A stretch of 64,000 nucleotides of DNA, from NCBI GenBank assembly GCA_024336345.1, contig JANFOG010000008.1, forward strand, positions 496,001 to 560,000. The letters run 5' to 3'. The DNA is from Mariannaea sp. PMI_226 (lineage: Eukaryota > Ascomycota > Sordariomycetes > Hypocreales > Nectriaceae). The notes beneath the pieces are model-generated. The model had not been told where the DNA came from and searched no databases. It saw nothing but the letters and a program-made list of their open reading frames with translations. This document shows, piece by piece, positions 1 to 12,252 of this stretch (position 1 is its first letter; every line of letters starts with the position of its first letter). Position numbers and translations under genes: made by a program.

Positions 1-1
1 G

Positions 2-112
2 GCTGGGGGACTGACGCCGCAGACTGAATATATGGGCTGGCTGCCGCCCCAGATGTACCCTCAGGGATTCGATGGCCTGGGCAATGGGTTTACGGGTTTT
101 CATGGGCAATGA
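2..112 (+). CDS. 3' end of an unidentified gene
   Basis: The window opens inside an open frame that runs 36 codons to a TGA at 110-112. The peptide is rich in Gly, Gln, Pro and Met and has no recognisable domain, like the low-complexity tail of a fungal regulatory protein. The 5' part lies outside the window, so no function can be given. Whether this is the last exon or chance coding in a 3' untranslated region cannot be decided here. Confidence 0.4.
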   Translation, partial: AGGLTPQTEYMGWLPPQMYPQGFDGLGNGFTGFHGQ

Positions 113-1117
113 GGATGAGCGGAATGTGACGATAAGGAAGGTAAAACCAAAAAATTAATTCGGCGATTCGGTTTGACGGAGCGGGCTGGCCCTGTTTGAC
201 TTTTCTGTACTATTAGTATTAATTGTAATATAACGTCGATCCGATCATGAGAAACGGCTGCATATGGGGATGAAACAACGCTGTATGTTCCGCAACAACG
301 CAAAAACCCCACGTTCAAATGTCTTATATAGTCTCAGAAATCCCACGCTGTCAGACAAACGATGCATAGCTTGCTTCCCCAGAGTAGATTCTGGCTGCTC
401 CGTCGTGGCTTCGCTCTGCATCGGGCGACAACGACGTTTGGAAGGGAGTATCTCCCAGGTGGGCAAACGACCTGGAGCTGCAACATCTCTCTCCGCCACG
501 ATTGAACATATATGTTGATTGGCGTTCCGCGAGCTTGTAGTCTTTGTTTTTTCAATTCGTCATAAATCGTCAACACTGACAAGGCGACTTCATCCTCACC
601 GCAAACGTACAGTAGCCAACGATTGATGACCCCCCGCGCAGTCACACTCGCAACACACACCCATTGTTCTTTCGCATCCGAGCCATTGGGTACCATTTCC
701 CAGTTGGTGACCGCACTAGAGACTATCTCATCGCCGCGCTATAGCATTCGTCCATTCAGAGATCCACTGATCGTTTCCCCCGCATACTTTCGGCTTATTA
801 GCGTTGATGCTCGGTGAACCCCGCGCGCTATGATGGCCTCAATAGCGGCTTACTTCGGACGGAGGAGGTGACGCTTCGGAACCGAGAAACGGTCACAAGA
901 GGGTGTCTCGGTCGATCAGGATTGGAGTGAAGTCTCGGGGTTCAGAAGTATAAAGCTATAGACTATTGCTTCCCATCGTGACAGTCGTGATGATTTACTG
1001 CCAGAGGAGAACACATACCCCTCCTATTCAAATAGTGTAGCAAAACCGCAAACGTCACTCCTTATTTGCGTCTGGTACTCTATACTACAAAGGAAAAAAG
1101 GCACCTCATACGTCATT
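113..1117. other. intergenic, no supported gene
   Basis: About 1 kb with overlapping short frames on both strands (a 120-codon frame at 334-696 on the minus strand is the longest), none with a recognisable domain. It should hold the promoter of the aminotransferase gene starting at 1118. Confidence 0.5.
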
Positions 1118-2521
1118 ATGCCATCCTTGACCAGACCTGACCCTGTATCCGACCTCCAGGAACCGGATGGCCCATCTATCAAGACGGAAGTTCCTGGGCC
1201 CAAGGGTGTAGCTGCGCAGTCCAAGCTTGACAAGGTCCTCGATGCCCGAACTGTCAATATCGTGTGCGACTACGAGAGCTCGCGGGGGAACTACTTGGTA
1301 GATATTGATGGCAACACCTACCTCGATGCTTACTCGCAAATCGCCAGTATCCCCGTCGGATACAACAACCCTCGGCTTCAAGCGGCAGCTTCCAGCCCGG
1401 AGATGATCAGCTCCATGATCAACCGGCCCGCCACAGGCTTCTTCCCTCGCCAGGACTACACTCAAATCTTGCAAGAAGGTATCCTGAAGGTTGCCCCGCC
1501 AGGAATGCCGCATGTGTGGATGGCGTTGAGCGGTGCCGACGCCAACGAGGGCGCGTTTAAGGCTGCCTTCATCTGGTACCGCCGACGTGACACTTGGACA
1601 GACGAGGAGCTGGAGACATGCATGCTGAACCAGTCTCCTGGCTCGCCTAACTTGGCTGTTCTATCGTTCAAGTCTGGATTTCACGGGCGCTCATTCGCCA
1701 GTCTGAGCACGACGAGGACTAAGGCTATGCACAAGCTGGATATCCCCTCGTTCAACTGGCCGCAGGCGCAATTCCCAAAGCTGAAGTATCCCTTGGAAGA
1801 TTTCAAGAAGGAAAACGAGGCAGAGGAGCTGCGTTGCCTGGAAAACGTGAAGCAGATTATTGATTCTTGGCATTGTCCTGTGGCCGCCATGATTGTTGAG
1901 CCCATCCAGTCCGAGGGTGGAGACAACCATGCCTCGCCAATGTTCTTCAAGGGTCTTCAGGAAATCACGAAAGCGAGAAAGATGGCCTTCATTGTCGACG
2001 AGGTCCAGACAGGTGTGGGTGCGACCGGAAAATTCTGGGCTCACGAGCACTGGGATCTCCCTTCTCCTCCTGACATGGTGACATTTTCCAAGAAGTTCCA
2101 AGCCGCTGGCTACTACTTCTCAGACCCTGCCTTTAGACCTGAGGCCGCTCTTAGACTCTTTAGCACATGGATTGGAGACCCTTGCCGCGCCATCCTCGCC
2201 AAAGCCATCGTCGACGAGATTGCAGCGAAGGATTTGGTGAAGCAGGCCGACGAAATCGGCACCTACCTGATGGACAAGCTGCGAGAGCTGGCGGCTATCA
2301 AGCCTGAATTCTTCGCCAACCTGAGAGGAAAGGGAACCATCTTGGCTTGGGATCTCCCCAGCACCAAGCAGCGAAACGACGTTGTCGCGGCTCTTCGACG
2401 TCGTGGTGTGATTGTTGGAACTAGCGGAGAGGCTGCCATCAGGTTGCGACCGATGCTCATCTTTGGAAAGAAGCACGCGGATATCTTTTTGGAGGCTTTG
2501 AAGACTATCACTATTGAATGA
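1118..2521 (+). CDS. 4-aminobutyrate aminotransferase (GABA transaminase)
   Basis: Intronless 467-residue class-III PLP aminotransferase. It should convert GABA plus 2-oxoglutarate to succinic semialdehyde and glutamate, the first step of the GABA shunt. Visible hallmarks are the DEVQTGVGATG segment (Asp contacting the PLP ring nitrogen), the TFSKK motif carrying the Schiff-base lysine, and the C-terminal IRLRPML segment. The length matches fungal UGA1/GatA proteins (about 470-500). The ATG at 1118 is the first in frame and no earlier start is needed for the family N-terminus. No clear mitochondrial presequence is seen, so a cytosolic location is possible. A D-amino-acid-oxidase-like gene lies 3 kb downstream, giving a loose amino-acid catabolism neighbourhood, but they are not an operon. 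Confidence 0.93.
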   Translation: MPSLTRPDPVSDLQEPDGPSIKTEVPGPKGVAAQSKLDKVLDARTVNIVCDYESSRGNYLVDIDGNTYLDAYSQIASIPVGYNNPRLQAAASSPEMISSMINRPATGFFPRQDYTQILQEGILKVAPPGMPHVWMALSGADANEGAFKAAFIWYRRRDTWTDEELETCMLNQSPGSPNLAVLSFKSGFHGRSFASLSTTRTKAMHKLDIPSFNWPQAQFPKLKYPLEDFKKENEAEELRCLENVKQIIDSWHCPVAAMIVEPIQSEGGDNHASPMFFKGLQEITKARKMAFIVDEVQTGVGATGKFWAHEHWDLPSPPDMVTFSKKFQAAGYYFSDPAFRPEAALRLFSTWIGDPCRAILAKAIVDEIAAKDLVKQADEIGTYLMDKLRELAAIKPEFFANLRGKGTILAWDLPSTKQRNDVVAALRRRGVIVGTSGEAAIRLRPMLIFGKKHADIFLEALKTITIE

Positions 2522-3402
2522 TGAATAATGAGTTTTTTTTGAGGAAAGCAAAAAGAAAAAATCTGGGCACGATTGGATGTAATTCAGGGATTTCCTACAA
2601 AGAGTTTTATTTCCACAATGCAGTTTGCCAATTCATGAGTTCATAAGGATTCTTTTCCTTGAAATTGACCAAAATATTATATAACTCATCTTTTCAAGTA
2701 ACTCTCTGCTGCATTTGGCTACGTTTCCAACGACGTTGCGAGTCTCCCGTGGATTCCCAGTTGTCGGGGTTCGTATCACCTGTGACCTGTTTTGGAAGTA
2801 ATCTCATGTGCTCCCAGAGCCTAGGACTTGGTACACCCAGAGCAAACTTAATGGCCATCGCTTGGGATACGCCTGCTGGGGCTCATAAGGGGGAAAAAAC
2901 GTCGCCGTTCTTATCAAATGCCCAAAGCGGACTTATGCAAAAGCTAGAGGCAATGGAGAAAGCACCCCCACAGGCTACGATTCTGTCATACGGCCATGTT
3001 CTTGTTCAAGCCATCGAAGGTTGCGTTTGGCATTTCTTGGAACAAGTAACGTAGCCCCTTAGTATCAACGGCATGTGACCCGTCTGAGCTGGCAACTGTC
3101 TGTGTGTGTGCTGGAGTGCGACGTCATGGTGGTGAAGGTTCTGATGAGTTCTAAGAGACAGCGATTTGTTCGCCCTGTTATTGACAAGGGAACCCAGGCT
3201 GTTTGCCGTTTGCCCTGGATACAGGCAACAGCACGCGCAGACTGCTAGTCACGGGACTCGACCAATGCTCAAATGCCATAAGCCAACCATTAGTCGCTGA
3301 ACATGAAGAGGGACAAACGGTGATGTCCTCAAACCTCCCTCTTACGAACCTGTTGACTTGCAGCACCCTCGTAATGAATCAATACTCAGCATTTTCGCAG
3401 CT
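2522..3402. other. intergenic, no supported gene
   Basis: 3' flank of the aminotransferase followed by about 0.8 kb with no domain-bearing frame; the 131-codon frame at 2659-3054 begins with a non-ATG codon and resembles nothing. Confidence 0.5.
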
Positions 3403-4965
3403 ATGAAGGATAAGGTTTATTATTTCGCCGACTTCAATCTTGAAGCGCTTCTTTCTCTATCAAAACAGCTTCGCGGCCGACCGAGCACTTGCGATGCCTC
3501 TCAAATGCCCAAGTGCGGCAGCCTGAACTGGGTTATTTTCATTTCCTTCGATGATGGGGTTGAGTAGGTTTTCCGCTCCCCAACAAGCAGCCTTCATGAC
3601 TTTTACTCGGATGAAACTGCTTCAAAGATCGTTGTCAGCGAAGCATCTACACTGATGTATTTGAAGGCTAATACCTCGATTCCCGTTCCCGAGGTCTACT
3701 CATACAGGCAAGTAACAATGCTTGCCAAATGATCTCGCATGTTAATTCGTCTCAGTGGATCCAGCGACAATAGCATTGGTGTGCCATACATCCTTCAGAG
3801 TAAAGCTGCCGGACGTTCATTAGGATCCTATGACTGGTCTCAACTTCCCCAAATACCAGAATTGCAAACTCGTCATCCACTTCTACCCATCTCCAACAAC
3901 GACCGTAGCAAAGTCATGAGCCAGCTCGGCGCCATCATGTCGGAATTATCTGATCACCCATTTCAGAGGATCGGTTCCATATTCACCAACGGAAATGGTA
4001 ACTACTTTATTGGCGAATGTCTTTCCCCATCACTCACTTGGCAAGAGAGAGACTCTCTCGATCTAGATCGTGGTCCGTTCGAGGAAGAGCACGATTATTT
4101 GCTGTCTCTCATTTCAGCCTTTACATCTCATGCCCAAGAGCTTCCACTTACGCCCCATATCTTTTTGGCTCCAGTTCCTGATATGCTGGATTACAAGAGT
4201 TTAGAGAGTTATAGGAAAGCAGGAAGACGATGGAACGATTTTGTGGCAATTGGGCAAAAAACCGACCATAGCAAGAATATCCTTTTCTACAGTATTGCAG
4301 CACAGCTCTTACGTGAAATGGTCCCTCACCTCTCCTCTGGCGTGAGGAACAGCTTCACGCTTTCTCATCCGGACCTCCATCCCGACAATCTTTTTGTTGA
4401 CGACGAGTTTAACATTACATGTATTATTGACTGGAGTTCAGCTTCATCGGGTCCTATCACTGAGCTGCTTGCAACCCCATTACTAGGGAGCCCGGCTGCG
4501 CTATCACCAGAACTTGCTGCCGCCTTTCGAGCAGGATTCAACCAACAAAGTGCTGAAGAATCACCGCACAAAAGTCTCTGGGAAACTTCCGAAAGAGTGT
4601 GGTATTTCTCTCGACTAGTCCGGCTGCTTTCCAAAAATGATTACACACACTTTAAGAACTTATTTGAGCTCGTATACAAAATGAGTGCGGAAGAGGCCGG
4701 TGGAGAAAAGGGAATTCTTTGGCTCTTCCACGAACGAGCCAACCAGGACGAGAACAAAAAACTTCTTGCCGAGTTTCAGGAAGAGGACATAACAATGGAA
4801 GAGTTGCGGGAGAAAGAGCAAGCTTGCTTTCCTCCCAGCAGGGCTGCAAACTCAGACGCGATTGCTGTAGCAAGGAAGCTGACTTTGATGTCGGATATGA
4901 ATCCCGCTTTTCTTGCCGACCATAGGTTATGGAAATGGGTCGAGGCTGCTCGCAAGCATGAATGA
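3403..4965 (+). pseudogene. aminoglycoside phosphotransferase (APH) family protein, interrupted by one stop codon
   Basis: Exon 1 (3403-3707) and exon 2 (3756-4965) give a fungal APH/choline-kinase-like protein. The catalytic loop HPDLHPDN fits HxDxxxxN and is followed by the metal-binding IIDW. The N-terminal part reads continuously (FISFDDGVE, then VFRSP, then SIPVPEVYSY) except for an in-frame TAG at 3565-3567 where relatives have Trp after GVE. TGG to TAG is a single G-to-A change in a TpG context, compatible with RIP or another point mutation. The 48-bp intron 3708-3755 uses a GC donor (GCAAGT) and joins in frame to GSSDNSIGVPYIL. The rest, about 400 codons, is intact, so this is either a very young pseudogene or a sequence error. 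Internal initiation at 3739 would lose the nucleotide-binding lobe. Natural substrates of fungal APH proteins are mostly unknown. Confidence 0.8.
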
Positions 4966-5354
4966 CCCTCTATAACTTAATGCACATGATGTCTTGGGCG
5001 ATTTGGCTCCACAAGGAGCGGTCCGCCTGATGGCCCGCATTATGGAGTAGCGCTTATGCAAGTGAGGTTATTCATGATCAAACAAGAAGAGTAGCCTGGT
5101 TTGCGACCGTGGTGGGCATATGCCACACTAGTGGCACCGATGCCTATCAGTATTGCTTCTACTAGAAACTTAAGTACATGCTAGATGATTCGTTAATAAT
5201 TGTCTACTCGTTTCGTGTTGAGATAAAATAATTAATATGGTGGAAACATTCATCTCAAATCTTAGCTAAGGTGTCAATCACCGCTCAAACAAACTACATG
5301 GCTTTCCCAGCACAAAGCATTGAGCACCTTGAGAATACTTTGAGCTGTGACTAT
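4966..5354. other. convergent 3' intergenic region
   Basis: 389 bp between two convergent stop codons; AT-rich around 5190-5260. Nothing beyond 3' untranslated sequence is visible. Confidence 0.5.
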
Positions 5355-6646
5355 CTATAGTCGAGACTTGACGGTTGGCAAATCCGACAGCAACTCGCCA
5401 ACTAACCGTTGCACCTCAATTGCAACACCCCACGATATCTCGTAGCCTCTTCCACCCGCACCATAGGCGTGGACGACAGATTTCTTCCCACCTGTGACCT
5501 CTTTTACTTCCGTCTCTACCCTCATACCGCCTTCTCTCGCAGGTCGTCGACCGACAACATCCTTGATGACTTGCACATCTTCCACGTTCGATCCGGCGTC
5601 AGACTGGCTGCATGCCTCAGAAATGATACGCTTCGCCGAGTTCAGTAGTCGCTGCCGCGTTTCTAGCGACGGTTCCACGCGCCAGTCGTTAGGTTCCTTG
5701 GTCCCGCCTACGACGGTGCCCCCATTGAAGCCACGAGGGATGATGAAGCTCCACGTACCATCTGCGTTCTGGGTGGTGATGGTCTTGGCGGCGGATGAAA
5801 GGTTTGTTAGGACTGTCTGGCCTGTGATGTGCGTTTTCCAAGTTAGTTGTGACTTTAGGCTCTACGTATGTATGGAAAGGTGCAAGGCGATACGAACCTC
5901 GGATGGGAAAGCTCTTGGGGTCTCCGAATCCCATACCGCTGGCATTGATGACGAGTGCGACATGTGAACCCCAGCAGTAAGGTTCCCATTCGCTTTTGAG
6001 GTCATGCTGTCGCGTCTTTCCACCCTGAAGGATAAATTTTCGCAAGAGATTCCCGCTATATAGCGGAGCATTAATGCAGTACGTCTCATACTCATAGCCG
6101 AGACGGATGCCTTCCGGAAGCTCATCATCTCGATATCGTCGGTAGCCGCGCAGTCCTGTTTCTTCTGCAAAGCTTTGTGCATCCTGCCTCTCGTACTCCG
6201 GGGGAGGTGTGCCCAGATACTCGACTCCGGGAAGCCGAGAGATGCCTGCCGACGGCTCACTCTGAAGATGGCGATCAAGCTCAGCGACGGTCTGCTTGAG
6301 CCATTTCGCCTCGCGGCGGAGTTGAGGCGATGAGGCTGGAATGGGGCGCACATGAGCGCCAGCCCACATGGACGCGTAGTCAGCCGAGTGCTGAATCGGG
6401 GCGCCGGGGATTGAGGTTGGCCATTCTTTGGCAACGATGAGGACGTCGGTTGAGCGGGCGGCGCCACGATGTGCAAGAAGGGCTTGGATTTTGAGGGCAC
6501 ATGTGAGGCCGATGATACCAGCGCTTGCAACAGTTAGTTACCTATGGCAGAGCCTTTTCCATTTCTTCTCGGGGTCAAATGGGGGCTGCCTAGTGATGGT
6601 CTTACCCCACGACTACGATGGTTGGCTTGGGTTCAGAATATGACAT
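5355..6646 (-). CDS. D-amino-acid oxidase family FAD enzyme, peroxisomal (PTS1)
   Basis: Three exons read on the minus strand: 6646-6606, 6523-5898 and 5821-5355 (introns of 82 and 76 bp, GT-AG), 377 residues. Exon 1 begins with ATG at 6646 and the first intron falls inside the dinucleotide fold; joining gives VVVGAGIIGL, the GxGxxG FAD-binding motif. A C-terminal YGAGGRGYEISWG matches the conserved glycine-rich signature of D-amino-acid/D-aspartate oxidases. The last three residues, SRL, are a type-1 peroxisomal targeting signal, as expected for this family. It should deaminate D-amino acids to 2-oxo acids, ammonia and H2O2; which substrate (neutral D-amino acids or D-Asp) cannot be told. 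Start and splicing are supported by exact frame continuity. Confidence 0.9.
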
Positions 6647-7241
6647 TATATCGGGGGTGGTTGGGGTCCTGATTGATGCTGAAATGCACGTTACAAAACA
6701 AAGATGGGCGACACAAATTGCAAATGTGCAAGTGAGCGAGTAAGTGAGTGAGTGAGTGAGTGTGAATGACAAGTCAAGATCAACTCAAAGGGTCTCTCCG
6801 ATGACCGGTGTGGTCATGTTCCTTTCTCGGTTATAAGTGGCCCCCAGCCGGCACTGAAGACTCAGAGCCGTGGGGTAAATTGTAACTAATTGGTAACTAA
6901 CTAACTAATTGGGTCCAGTAGACAGTTGGGGTGGGAACGGCCAGGGCCGACAGCTTCATTGACCTAACAATCTTCATCTTACGAGCTATTGATGCGACCG
7001 AGAGCCATAGAAACTGCGCCTGGTATAAATTGGGCCTCCATAAGTTATATCTTTAGCAAAGAAAACACTGGCTTGACCATTCAAGCCCTGAGATATATGA
7101 TATGTACAATCTACCCGAGTTTTCCCGTCTCTCCAATCCGGTTCATCGTAAGAATACTCTGGCAATTACACACAGATTCAGCAACTTGTTTTCCTCTCCT
7201 CCTATTGATTGACCATTTCCCAGAGCTCATTGACCTTATTA
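6647..7241. other. promoter side of the oxidase gene
   Basis: 595 bp between two minus-strand genes. It includes a short GAGT microsatellite at about 6735-6765 and (TAACTAA)-like runs near 6880-6910. No gene seen. Confidence 0.5.
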
Positions 7242-10200
7242 TCACCACAGCTTGGTACACAACCATGAAACGACAGCTACGAAACAAATGACTAAGAAAT
7301 ATAGGTTCTGAAATGATTCCAGAGAATCAAGGCTTGGCGGCTTCTTAGCAAAGTCACCCTGAAGAGTATGGTGTTCGTGTTCTTGCTGTTCTGGTAACTC
7401 TTTTGGCCCAGAGGAGGACACGACGGTTATCAACTTGAGTTCCTGGAATGGCTGGAATCTCTTCCTCTGTTTCACGTATATGTAGCGACCAGAGCTGGTT
7501 TTGGAAATGCAAATAACTGCATACTTGCTTGCACGCTGCCGAGAAGCCCGCGTGAGCTTAATAAATATGCAGACGGATGGCGGTAGTGAGCAAGGCAGCC
7601 CGCACCGTTCAACCAGGGGCGATAAGGGAGGGCGAGGTAAAGGGCCAGAGTCTAGCTCCCACAAGATGCGCACCCACTCCGTAGATATGAAGCAAAGTCC
7701 TGTTCCGTTCGTCTCCTTGTAGAAGGCCCTTGTGGCATTGATGAAGTAGTATGAATCTCGACCATAAAGTCGGACGGTGTAAATTTCAGTTGGTGTATGG
7801 TTTCTGGGAAAAGGCATCTCGGCTCCTGACTCTAGTAGAAGCTGAATTATCTCTAGACCCTCTGGGGAATTGCTATCGTCATCTGAGAATCCCAGATCCA
7901 AGTTCTCCTGACAAGCCAACTCGTACCCTGCTATCGCAGCGAACAAACTATTGTTGAACCATCCTCGAAGCGACGCATTTGGATCTATCCCAAGCTCAGG
8001 CTGCAGAAAAAAGTGAACTGCTTCAAAATTCTGATGAAAGGCTGCAGTTGCCAACGCGCTCCCGCAATCCTCGTTGAAGGTCAAAGTGGGATCGGCCCCC
8101 AAAGCAATTAACCTCTCCAACTTCTTGACACTATCATATGGTAGGCGCGATGCCATACACAAACAATTATGGATGCCATGGTCATAATTCAGATCAACGC
8201 CAGCCATAAAAAGCAAAGGTAAAATCATGGACCGGATATTTGGATCCCTTCTAGTTGTCGCTGCAAGGACGCAGCCACCAAGATTCGGATCTGCCCCCAT
8301 GTTCAACAGGAACTCGATGATCTCAGCTCCACGATATTTCCATTCGATGGATTTAGCCAACACGGTGCTATGGGAAAACGGGTCGACCAGATTAATATCA
8401 GCCCCGGCATCCAGAAGAATGGAAACTGCTTCTTTTATTTTTGCTGGAGAAGCATCAATTTGAATTGCTGTTACAGCCAGGCACAACGGACTGGTCGTTC
8501 TGCCAGCGTTTGGGTTGGCACCTTGCTCCAGCAGGAATTTCATTATGTCAATATGCAGCCCTTGTGACGCCACAGCCAGCGCAGTCCGACCCATGTAATC
8601 TTTGACATCAATGTCGGCTCCTTTCTCAAGAAGAACTTTGGCGGCTTGGACATGGTTGTTTTGTGCCACCAAGATCAAAGGCCGGAAACCGAATTCTGTC
8701 CCGTTAACATTTGCACCCGCTTCAAGACAAGGTGTGAGCCACTCAACCAGCCCCTGCTGTGCAGCACCCTTCAAGGCTATCTGAGCATTCCCAATTCGTG
8801 CGCCGTACTGTACAAGGAGTGAAATCATCTTCCGACTTCCCATCCCCAGCGCGAAGTCCAGGGCGGTGCGGTCCTCGACTCTCACGTCAAGGTCTGCTTT
8901 GTTTTCTAGCAAAAGCTGCAAGAGCTGCAGGTTTTGACCCTCTATGGCCCTATGAAGAGGAGTACTTTCGTCGCCTGCGAGATCCCATTCACCGGGTCTA
9001 TTGACATCTGCACCTGCTTTGATCAAGTCTGCAGCCAGAGATGTATGCCCGTGTGCGCAAGCTTCGAAGAGTGCGGAATTGTCGCCCCCATTGATGTCGA
9101 CGTTTTTTTCCAAGAGCCAGTGGTAGATGTCCCTTTGGTTGTACCTAGCCGCCGTTGTAAGTAACGTGGACCCTTCTTCGTTGCGTGAGTTGAGATCAAA
9201 GGTAGGGTCATCTTCATGCCACTCGGTCATAGTTCGTCCCAGCCCAAATGCAACAATGGCGTAGCAAGAGAGGTCCGATGTCAGCAACTCTTCCTTATGG
9301 AAATTTCCATCAATCCAAACCTTGTCCCTCAGGACGGTTCTTTTCATACGATTCGCCCATGTTTGGTATGCCGGGCTGCTCCCGCTAAGAGATCCCAAAA
9401 ATTGTTGGAGGAGGGCCTTGAAACTGTACCAGGAAGTCAGATCATGAGTCTGCTCGGCTGATCTCACATGAGATGGCCATCGCCCAACAATGTATGACCC
9501 AAGATTCTTAACTCCTGTGCTTTGGAATGTTTCAAACTTGATTTGACCAGCGCACATTGCAAGAAGATAATTGAGGCAGACCTTGGCAACATCACAATAA
9601 GGGTCGGGCCCAAGCCGATGATACTTTTCGATGTCTTCCCTGGCTGACAGGTGGCAGATTCGCCATACTCTTCCCTTCTGATCAAAACTGAGCAAGTTGC
9701 AACATAATCCACTGATTTCTTCCTGGCGTAGGTCCTCTGTAGAGTCAACAACAGCATCTTGACAGGGGTCTAGCCTCATGGCTGTGGCGAGTCGTTTCGT
9801 AGAAAGAGGTTCAGCTGCATACACCACCCACTGAATAGCTCGTTCTGCAAGACGCCTTTGATAACCAGGCTGTTCTCGAATCTCGGTCCAAATGAGTTGA
9901 TACATGTCATCCATTGTACTTGGAAGTGTTCTGAGACAATCTTCAACAGCTTCCTCGTGCCAGAATTTCAATCTCAGAATCCTTTGAAGCTGGAGCGCGA
10001 CAAACTGGAACATACCCTCATTCTGTGCAAGGAGTCTGTCCAAGATGATACTCTGTAACTTCGGCTGATGCTTCAAATGTTTGTTCTCAAGGAGCTTCTG
10101 GTTGACGTAGTTTTCAATATCATTCTGGTTATTTGCTGCCTTGATTTCAAATTTCGGCTGCGACTTGAAGTGTTGGTCAATGTCGTAGTCTTTTCGACTC

Positions 10201-11596
10201 GAAATGAACACCTTCAATCTGCTGGTTTGGTTCATCAGTTCGTCAAGGCTATCCATCAACTCTATTCGGCTGTCCCTGTCACACTCATCCAAAGCATCCA
10301 GAATAATAGTAGTCGATGTGTAGGACTTAATGAGTTCGAGGAGAATATCTTGGCACATCCGAACGTCCAAGATTAAAGATTGTGCCTTGATGCTGCGATA
10401 AAGTTCCTGGACACCTTGATGAATTTCCCCAGCTCTACCAATGGGAGACGAAAGTTGGCGAACTATGGCAGCCATGATTGAGCTTGGTTTGCGCCGATTC
10501 TCTTCGCTCCGGTTGCAGTAGAAATACGCAAAACCTTGGTCCGTCCCGGAGTCGTCAAGATGTTGCTTGACGTGGTCAATTACACTCGAAATCAGGAACG
10601 TCTTCCCAGCGCCGGCTGCCAAGTATCAGTAGTCGCACCAAGCAGCCGTAAACACTATGAAACTTACGTCCGCCGAATAGGAGTGTGATAAATGAGGTTT
10701 CCATATTCTTCCACTGCTGGAACTCCCGCGTATCGAGAATCCACTGACCCGTTCCCGGGGTTCTTTGTTGGCTCACTGTGGAATGATGACCTGCAAATCG
10801 GATATTAGAGATGCCTTCCAAAGTTTTGATGCGCTCTGCTTCCTCCATCTTGATAAGTAGCTTATTGAGGGCCGATGATTGCTGAAGCAGTCGCTCGCTT
10901 TGGCAGATAGTAATTCGTTCTGCCAGCATCTTCCACCGAGATTGAAGCGGTTTGAAAACTTGATCCATTCCAAGCTTGAAGGGTGCGGAAATCATTTGAC
11001 GAGCGGTACTTTTCTTCAGTTCTGAACTGCAATAGTGCAAGCTATGAAGAATAGCAACGTATAACGCCACTAAATCATTACGGATGCCATCTCTGAGGTT
11101 TTCATCGAACGAGTCTCTCCTGTCGCCTGACAGATACTGCCTTTCAGCGTCTTTGCCATACTGGAGTAAGCGACTTATTTCTTCAAGGCTTGTGATGATT
11201 GCCTCCATGTTATCACGGTGAGCCAAGGCTGTCTGCAATATGTTAGCTCAGCAAGATTCATGCTCGTTCCATGGGCAGGGAGTAAATTCTTGCCATCAAG
11301 AGGAACCGGAAGCCGGCCCACGGAATAGCTGCGTGAACAGGATCAAACGACACCACGGTATCGCCAATTTCCTTTACTTTCTGCAAGTAGTCCATAATCT
11401 TGTAGACCTTTTCTCGAATTTTAAATTTGTGTTCATATTGTTCTTTCCGCCCAGATAGTGCCTTCACGAGGGCATCAACGTTCTGGGCTTCGGTTCGTGA
11501 CTCATCACCTGCTTGTACGTAGACTTTTAAAGCATCCTGCGTCGTTTGCGGTAGCCTGGAGAAGGCTTCTGTCCATAGCGGAGGTCGATCCATCAT
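7242..11596 (-). CDS. NACHT NTPase with C-terminal ankyrin repeats (NLR-like)
   Basis: Proposed exons 11596-11294, 11232-10668 and 10615-7242 give about 1413 residues. The N-terminal helical region contains FDPVHAAIPWAG, typical of the helical domain preceding NACHT in fungal NLR-like proteins. Intron 2 (52 bp) splits the P-loop; joining restores GGPGAGKT at about residue 287. Walker B is TTIILDALDECD (about 390-402). Residues from about 755 to 1230 carry ten or so ankyrin repeats (LLEKGADIDVKD, LLDAGADINLVD and others). Intron 1 uses a GC donor (GCAAGA) with a GCTAAC branch site. The start is the ATG pair at 11596/11593, as no ATG precedes it in frame. The last ~180 residues are not ankyrin-like and may partly be unrecognised intron or 3' sequence. 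Such proteins act in heterokaryon incompatibility or symbiont/parasite sensing in some fungi; here the role is inferred from architecture only. Confidence 0.85.
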
Positions 11597-12190
11597 CAAA
11601 GAACGTGGACTATGAACGAGTGAGGTATGAGGCGGTGCCACCGTACCTGTCGATCTCGTCAAAGTCGATAGTCGCGAAAACTATATACCAGTTGGTATTC
11701 TTTTATCCTGAATTGCGATTCATCACAAGAATATCTCACAGAGGAAATAAACTTGGAAACAAACCGACGAGAGAGGGGCCGAGATAGACGCCAAGATCTG
11801 CCCTGAATCGTGAGAGCCTCCGACAAAGTCCTCCCTGCTTGTGATGCGTCTTTCGATGTCCAAGTAGTAATTACTAGCCGTAGCTAGTATCTAGTGACAG
11901 CAGTCTGACTGTTGAAGCCGTCAATTTCAAGTTCGGGCGGATGACAGAAGAGGAGGCCCCAAAACAAGCATGAGCGGAGATGGTCAACTCAGCCGCACGG
12001 CACGGCAGGGGGGCTAAAAAAAAGTCAGCCTCACCACCACAACCACCAACAGGCAAACTGCATATCCAAGAGCGAATCAGAAGCCAAGCTGGCCTATTCT
12101 TGCATAGTGGTAACGTGCAGTATGCATAAAGACATAAAATGCCACGCATGGCGCGAATTTATTACTCACACAAATAGCGTTGACATAATG
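11597..12190. other. upstream region of the NACHT gene
   Basis: About 590 bp without a supported gene between the NACHT start and the exonuclease relic. Presumed promoter of the minus-strand NACHT gene. Confidence 0.45.
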
Positions 12191-12252
12191 GTCGATCGGA
12201 AATTGTCCTGCTGTGGAAAGCAGCTCAAGCCGCATAGAAGCTATAGTTTGGG

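Noticed and set aside
334..696. 120-codon minus-strand frame upstream of the aminotransferase
   Set aside because: Overlapped by other frames on both strands, no recognisable domain, no supporting splice or signal features.
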